Shown here in pieces: positions 59,549 to 64,000 of a stretch of DNA of 64,000 nt. The translations under genes were made by a program, and so were the position numbers. How positions within the stretch are numbered: position 1 is the stretch's first letter; the number at the start of each line of letters is the position of its first letter. The stretch spans positions 4,161,501 through 4,225,500 of the forward strand of contig NZ_JAOVZQ010000001.1 in assembly GCF_026619435.1 (NCBI RefSeq), read 5' to 3'. The notes under the pieces were generated by a model, which saw nothing but the letters and a program-made list of their open reading frames with translations, was not told where the DNA came from and made no database searches. Source of the DNA: Hoeflea ulvae (GTDB lineage: Bacteria > Pseudomonadota > Alphaproteobacteria > Rhizobiales > Rhizobiaceae).

Positions 59549-61732
59549 TCAGTTCGAGACGACCGCCAGCCCGTCCACCGTGAAGAACAGGGTTTCGCCG
59601 GAGCTGTCGTCAACACCGTCATTGTCCGTCACCACATAGGCCTTGCCGTTAGCATCGATGGCCAGGCCTTCGACCTTGTCGACCACATAGCCATTGAGCG
59701 ATTTCAGGTCAGGCAGCAGATCGCGCACTTCTTCCTTTTCAACCAGCGGCAGGTCACCCCCCAGGGCCGCGGGAACCAGCTGGCTCATGGCGACGCGGTA
59801 GATCTTCTTGATCGCGGCTTTCTCACCGATCTGGTTGTCGCGTTCGAGGATATAGGCATATTCGCCATGGAACGCGATGTCGGACAGGCCGACCCAGCCC
59901 TTGTCGGCGGGGGCATCGAGCGCGTAGCGCACGGCACCCCATTCCTCGCTCTCGACATTGTAGGAGACGAGCTTGACTTCGCCTTTGGCGTCATCCTTCC
60001 AGGACCGCTGGACCGGCATCCACAGCACATCGCCATCACGGGCAATGCCTTCGAAACCGAAGCGGATTTCCTGTGCCTGCAATTCGGCCGGCAGCGGGAT
60101 TTCCTTCTTGATCACGCCCTTGGCATTGACGTTGTAGAGCGCATGCGGGATCAGCCGGTCGCTGCGGCCTTCGGACGCCAGCCAGAAGCCGCCCTTGCCA
60201 TCCAGCGTCACGCCTTCGATGTCGAGCTTCTGCGCCGGAGCGCCGCCGCGGGTGATGTCGAGTGCGGAGACAATGCGAGCGGGCGTCTGTGTCGCGTCGA
60301 TGGTGAATATCCGCGGCTGATAGCCGTAGAAACTGTCATTGATGGCGTAGAGCGTGCCGGTCTTGTCCGGATCGGATTCGAGACCCGACAGGGCGCCCCA
60401 GCCGATGAGGCTGTCAGCCCCTTGCGAGGTGATCTGCGGATAGGCGGCAGGCGCTTCCTGCTGCTCATAGACCATGACATGGCTGCGCACGCCGCCGTCT
60501 TCGATCAGGTCGGCTTCATTGGCCGAAACCAGCAGATTGCGCGACGGCACAGCAACAAGTCCCTCAGGCGCAATGCCCGACGGCAGCAATTGCGTCAGAA
60601 CCGGGGTGGCGAGGTCGCTGACGTCATAGACACCGATGATGGAAGCCCGTTCGGCGCCGACGAACACATAGGGCGTGCCGTTGAAGTTGCCGACCTCGAT
60701 CGATTCCGGCTCGGCACCCTTGGCGTCGGAGCGCTTGTCCGGGTAATGACCGGCTTCAACGATGGCATATTCCAACGACATGCCGGAGTCGTAAACCACG
60801 CTGCCGTCCTTGTTGAAGATGGTCCAGCCGCGCGATCCGCCTTCATAATCGCCTTCATTGGCCGTGGCGAAGTGATCGTCGTCGATCCATTTCACCGCGT
60901 CGGGCTCGCGCTTGCGGTCGGCTTGCGTCTCGCTGAAATTCAACGCGCCGCGTTCATCGGTCAGGTCGGCATTTTCAAGCGTCACCGCACCTGCGGAGAA
61001 GTGCGAGATCACCTTGCCGTCGCGGCCGATCACCACCAGGTGGTTGTTTTCCTGCAGCGTCACGACGGTTTCGCCGAGACCATTGACGTCGACAAATTCC
61101 GGCTCCGGATCGTCCGCTCCGGTCTCGGCGAGCCCGGTCACATCGGTAAACCGCAGGCTGCCGCAATCGACAGCACCATCCCTGACGTCGATCATCGCCA
61201 CCTGACCGGCCGGCATCTGCGGCAGGGCGCCGTCATTGAGGTCTTCATCGCGTTCATTCTCGATGGCGATCACCAGAAACGAACCGTCTTTGGCCTTGGC
61301 GATCGAATCGGGCTGTCCGCCCAGATCGCACTCCGCGGTCACCGCTTTGGTGTCGATGTCCACCGTCACCAGCTTGCCACCGACGGCCACGTAATCTTCA
61401 GACGTGTTGACGGCAACGAAGGCATTGGTGCCGATGATTGCCGCCGATGTCGGTTCACCGCCCAGAGCGACATTGCCCAGCGGTTTTGGCGCGGCAATAT
61501 CGGAAATGTCGACGAGACCGACCACGCCCAGCGGGCTGTCGGTATAGACCAGCCGCATGCCGTCTTCGGTCGCGGCAATGATCTCGGACGAGGTTTCGCG
61601 ATCCTGGTCCTCGCCCGCTGCCATGTTGAGCGGCGTGGCGAAGGATGCGACCCGGTTGAAATTCATCTCGGCAGCGGAGGCCGAGGCTGCAATCAGGGCA
61701 AGAGCAGAGGTGAAGCTGAGCAATCGTGTCAT
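59549..61732 (-). CDS. Secreted esterase-like/phytase-like protein
   Basis: 727 residues from ATG 61732 with GGGAG upstream and a signal peptide (MTRLLSFTSALALIAASASA). The N-terminal 380 residues form beta-propeller-like repeats (LGGEPTSAAIIGTNAFVAVN, NGLGETVVTLQENNHLVVIG, PYVFVGAERASIIGVYDVSD). The C-terminal 330 match the esterase-like activity of phytase family (DSLIGWGALSGLESDPDKTG, DIEGVTLDGKGGFWLASEGR, VDKVEGLAIDANGKAYVVTD). It would act in the periplasm or outside on organic phosphate. A PhoB-type box lies upstream, which supports a phosphate-starvation role. Confidence 0.85.
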   Translation of the reverse strand: MTRLLSFTSALALIAASASAAEMNFNRVASFATPLNMAAGEDQDRETSSEIIAATEDGMRLVYTDSPLGVVGLVDISDIAAPKPLGNVALGGEPTSAAIIGTNAFVAVNTSEDYVAVGGKLVTVDIDTKAVTAECDLGGQPDSIAKAKDGSFLVIAIENERDEDLNDGALPQMPAGQVAMIDVRDGAVDCGSLRFTDVTGLAETGADDPEPEFVDVNGLGETVVTLQENNHLVVIGRDGKVISHFSAGAVTLENADLTDERGALNFSETQADRKREPDAVKWIDDDHFATANEGDYEGGSRGWTIFNKDGSVVYDSGMSLEYAIVEAGHYPDKRSDAKGAEPESIEVGNFNGTPYVFVGAERASIIGVYDVSDLATPVLTQLLPSGIAPEGLVAVPSRNLLVSANEADLIEDGGVRSHVMVYEQQEAPAAYPQITSQGADSLIGWGALSGLESDPDKTGTLYAINDSFYGYQPRIFTIDATQTPARIVSALDITRGGAPAQKLDIEGVTLDGKGGFWLASEGRSDRLIPHALYNVNAKGVIKKEIPLPAELQAQEIRFGFEGIARDGDVLWMPVQRSWKDDAKGEVKLVSYNVESEEWGAVRYALDAPADKGWVGLSDIAFHGEYAYILERDNQIGEKAAIKKIYRVAMSQLVPAALGGDLPLVEKEEVRDLLPDLKSLNGYVVDKVEGLAIDANGKAYVVTDNDGVDDSSGETLFFTVDGLAVVSN

Positions 61733-61788
61733 GTGGCAATCTCCCGGTTGTGATTTCCCGGATGTGGCACAGGCATGATTGCAGCATC

Positions 61789-61806
61789 ATGACGGCTGGA
61801 TGACGG
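61789..61806 (-). promoter_or_regulatory. Pho-box candidate upstream of the phytase-like gene
   Basis: On the minus strand CCGTCAT-CCAG-CCGTCAT is a perfect seven-base direct repeat with an 11-base period, the geometry of PhoB sites (CTGTCAT repeated every 11 bases). It lies 57 bases before the start codon. One position per half differs from the E. coli consensus. No other recognisable site was seen in 61733-61942. Confidence 0.7.
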
Positions 61807-61942
61807 TTTGATGAAGACCGCCACCTCCAGAATACCCGGCAGTCATGGATTCGCCGCAGGCTTCCCGTCCCGCGGCCTTGGCGGCCTGATCATCTGCGAT
61901 CGGCAACTCGGAGGCCTGCACCTCGAGCAGCACCGCCGCCGC

Positions 61943-64000
61943 TCACAGCGCCAGCCGCAACCTTGCGCCGGCACTGCGCGAGCAGCAAGCCATCATCCGG
62001 TCGCCCTGCGCCCTTTCGGCTGACGACAACACCTTGTCGCGGTGGTCGATTTCACCATCGAGCACCCGCACCTCGCAACTGCCGCACAGGCCTTCCTCGC
62101 AATCGCTCGGCACATCAATCCCGGCGGCGCGCACGGCCTGAAGCAGCGTCTGCCCGGCGGCAACCGACAGTGTCAGGTCGGAATCCGCGAGTTCCACGGC
62201 GAAACCGGTGTCGTCAGCTTGCGCGAGACCTTCATCGCTGCTGAAGGCCTCGCAGGTGTAGCGCCCCTCGGGCAGATCCGCACACAGACGCCCGAGCTCA
62301 TCAAGCATGCGCTGAGGACCGCAGGCATGGATCCTCGCGCCCTCGCTGGCAGACGCGATGATCGATGCCAGATCGGCGCGTCTGCCTTCGCTTGAGACAT
62401 GCAGCACGAGGCTGGCGCCGTGGTCGGCAACGAGGCGGTCGACAAAGGCCATATGGTCGCGCGCGCGGCCGGCGTAATGCACCACGTAATTGCGCCCCAG
62501 CGCCTTGAGCCGGTCAGCCATCGCCACGATCGGCGTGATGCCGATCCCGCCAGCAATCAGCACATGCTGATCGGCCGCGTCCCCAAGCCGGAAATAATTC
62601 TTCGGGCCACGCATCCGCACGACCATGCCCGGCGCCAGCCGGGTGTGGACGAACGCGGAGCCGCCACGCCCCTCCGCCTCGCGCAACACCGCAACCGTGT
62701 AATTCGATGCCGACGGGTCACCGCACAGCGAATATTTGCGGGTAAAGTCACCGAGTACCAGATCGATATGGGCGCCCGGCGTCCAGGCCGGCAGCGGCAA
62801 CCCGTCCGGGTCTTCAAGCCTCAGCAGCTTGATCCCCTGGGCGGCATCCTCAATGGCCGCAATGCGGACGCTGCGGGCGATTTCCTTGCTCGACGGCGCG
62901 CCGACCGGGAATGAAATGCTGGAGGCTGCAAGCGACGCGTCGGCGCGTTCCGGATTGCTGGCCGGGTCCCACTCGACAAAAAGCTTGTCCGGCCCGTGAA
63001 ACGCCAGGCTGGGGAGGTAATCGTATTGCTGATCCTCGACCAGCCGCATATGCGGCAGCCGCCGGGCCAGCTCCTCGATGAAGATCCGCATCTCCAGCCG
63101 GGCGAAATTCTTGCCCATGCATTGATGGCTGCCATAGCCGAAGGTCAGGTGTTCGACAGCGCTGTCGCGATAGATATCGAGAAAATCGCCATTCTCGAAA
63201 TGCCGCGGGTCGTGATTGGCCGAGGCGCTGACAATCAACAATTTGGCGTCCTTCGGGATAGTGACACCGGAAATCTCGCATTCCCGCGTCGCCTGCCGGC
63301 GCCAGGCCACCACCGAACCATCAAGCCGCAGGCACTCCTCCACGGCATTGGGGATCAGCGCCGGGTCCTTGCAGATCCGGTCCCAGACAAGCCGGTTGGA
63401 CAACAGCAGCTTGAGCGCATTGGCGCTGGCCAGCGACGTGGTTTCATGTCCGGCGACGATGATCGCCATCATCATCGAGTGCAGATAGGAATCGGTGACG
63501 ATGTCGGGGATTTCGGCATTCTTGCGGATGGCGTAGTGCATCCAGCCGGTACCGTCGGGTTGCCGGCGCATCCGGTCGAGCACCTGTCCCGAAAATTGCC
63601 AGAAACGGCCGACCGTATCGGCGACCTTGAGTTGCTCGTCCGGTGTCGGCTTGCCCCAGGTGTTGACGGTATGGGCGACCGAAAACTCCTTGAGCGTCTC
63701 CATGTCCTCCTTCGGCACGCCGAGAAAATGCAGCGCCACGGTCAGCGGTATTTCCCAAAACATCGCCTCGACCAGATCGGCCCGGCCGCTGTCGATGAAG
63801 GCATCGACCTTTTCGCGGGTGAGCCTGCGGATCATGTCCTCGTGTTCTGCGAGATTGGCCGGCAGAAAGTGATCCATCAGCGCCCGCCGCCGCTCCATAT
63901 GCGCCGGTTCGTCCTCGTTCACCAGGGTCCGGTTCATGGCGTAATTGTAGCGTTTGAGCGTCTCGATCGCTACCGCACTTGGCGGCACCACTCGCTCCAG
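61943..64000 (-). CDS. Self-sufficient cytochrome P450 fused to a phthalate-dioxygenase-type reductase (CYP116B-like), N-terminus beyond window
   Basis: The frame is open to the window end, giving 686 codons. The P450 part shows the I-helix AGHETTSLASANA, ExxR in NAVEECLRLDGSV, and the haem loop LTFGYGSHQCMGKNFARLEM. After a linker near EWDPASNPERADASL comes an FMN/NADH reductase (FTRKYSLCGDPS, LIAGGIGITPIVAMADRL, ARIHACGPQRMLDEL) and a plant-type 2Fe-2S ferredoxin (DCEEGLCGSCEVRVLDGEID, MACCSRS). This is the CYP116B order. Such enzymes oxidise aromatic or alkyl ethers and similar small molecules; the natural substrate is unknown. About 90 N-terminal residues are missing. Confidence 0.9.
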   Translation of the reverse strand: MERVVPPSAVAIETLKRYNYAMNRTLVNEDEPAHMERRRALMDHFLPANLAEHEDMIRRLTREKVDAFIDSGRADLVEAMFWEIPLTVALHFLGVPKEDMETLKEFSVAHTVNTWGKPTPDEQLKVADTVGRFWQFSGQVLDRMRRQPDGTGWMHYAIRKNAEIPDIVTDSYLHSMMMAIIVAGHETTSLASANALKLLLSNRLVWDRICKDPALIPNAVEECLRLDGSVVAWRRQATRECEISGVTIPKDAKLLIVSASANHDPRHFENGDFLDIYRDSAVEHLTFGYGSHQCMGKNFARLEMRIFIEELARRLPHMRLVEDQQYDYLPSLAFHGPDKLFVEWDPASNPERADASLAASSISFPVGAPSSKEIARSVRIAAIEDAAQGIKLLRLEDPDGLPLPAWTPGAHIDLVLGDFTRKYSLCGDPSASNYTVAVLREAEGRGGSAFVHTRLAPGMVVRMRGPKNYFRLGDAADQHVLIAGGIGITPIVAMADRLKALGRNYVVHYAGRARDHMAFVDRLVADHGASLVLHVSSEGRRADLASIIASASEGARIHACGPQRMLDELGRLCADLPEGRYTCEAFSSDEGLAQADDTGFAVELADSDLTLSVAAGQTLLQAVRAAGIDVPSDCEEGLCGSCEVRVLDGEIDHRDKVLSSAERAQGDRMMACCSRSAGARLRLAL

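Overview
The window looks like chromosome of a high-GC alphaproteobacterium of the Hyphomicrobiales (Rhizobiales), probably Rhizobiaceae or a relative such as Hoeflea. This is inferred from an Rrf2 regulator with the three RirA cysteines (C91, C99, C105), choXWV with the ATGA-overlap architecture, a putA/putR divergent pair, a rhizobial-type aglA and DUF559 genes set in GC-rich palindromes. No rRNA, tRNA, CRISPR array, integrase or transposase was seen. Base composition and homology were judged by eye.

Layout. (1) 1-2.4 kb: the 5' end of putA, its Lrp-type regulator putR, a LuxR-type regulator and a single-PAS protein. (2) 2.4-9.8 kb, minus strand: a compact run of five genes of little-known function (coiled-coil protein, unknown protein, AAA+ ATPase split by a frameshift, a DUF6638-like protein, a DUF2333-type membrane protein) with a Phd/VapC toxin-antitoxin pair lodged inside it. 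(3) 9.9-15.8 kb: cytochrome c, thymidine kinase, the choline transporter choXWV, a frameshifted SDR and a HugZ-like protein. (4) 16-23.4 kb: nucleoside hydrolase, SDR, two Gfo/Idh/MocA oxidoreductases, a secreted family-9 glycoside hydrolase and a formamidase-like hydrolase. (5) 23.6-46.2 kb: a reductive pyrimidine-catabolism region: preT-preA (uracil/thymine reduction), rutR-type regulator, omega-amino-acid aminotransferase, mmsA, a ureidopropionase-type amidohydrolase (frameshifted), dihydropyrimidinase, an NMT1/THI5-type ABC transporter and adenine deaminase. Together these would import and reduce the ring, open it, release carbamate/ammonia, and send beta-alanine or beta-aminoisobutyrate through the semialdehyde to acetyl- or propionyl-CoA. 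Unrelated genes are interspersed (lipoprotein, AraC regulator, peroxiredoxin, arsH-arsC, SDR, two DUF559 nuclease-like genes in inverted repeats, small low-GC genes). (6) 46.2-53 kb: a potassium-channel-like protein with a C-terminal zinc ribbon, alpha-glucosidase, rirA, a serine hydrolase, Mrp-type ATPase and an AbrB-family membrane protein. (7) 53.1-59.5 kb: tctCBA tricarboxylate transporter (minus) facing tctD-tctE two-component genes and a periplasmic binding protein (plus). (8) 59.5-64 kb: a secreted phytase-like protein with an upstream PhoB-type box, and a P450-reductase fusion cut by the window edge.

Most notable signals: DUF559 genes each bracketed by inverted copies of a palindromic repeat; three genes each broken by exactly one extra base; three RutR-type operator candidates at preT and rutR; and the uncharacterised AAA+/coiled-coil/DUF2333 module with a toxin-antitoxin pair in its middle.
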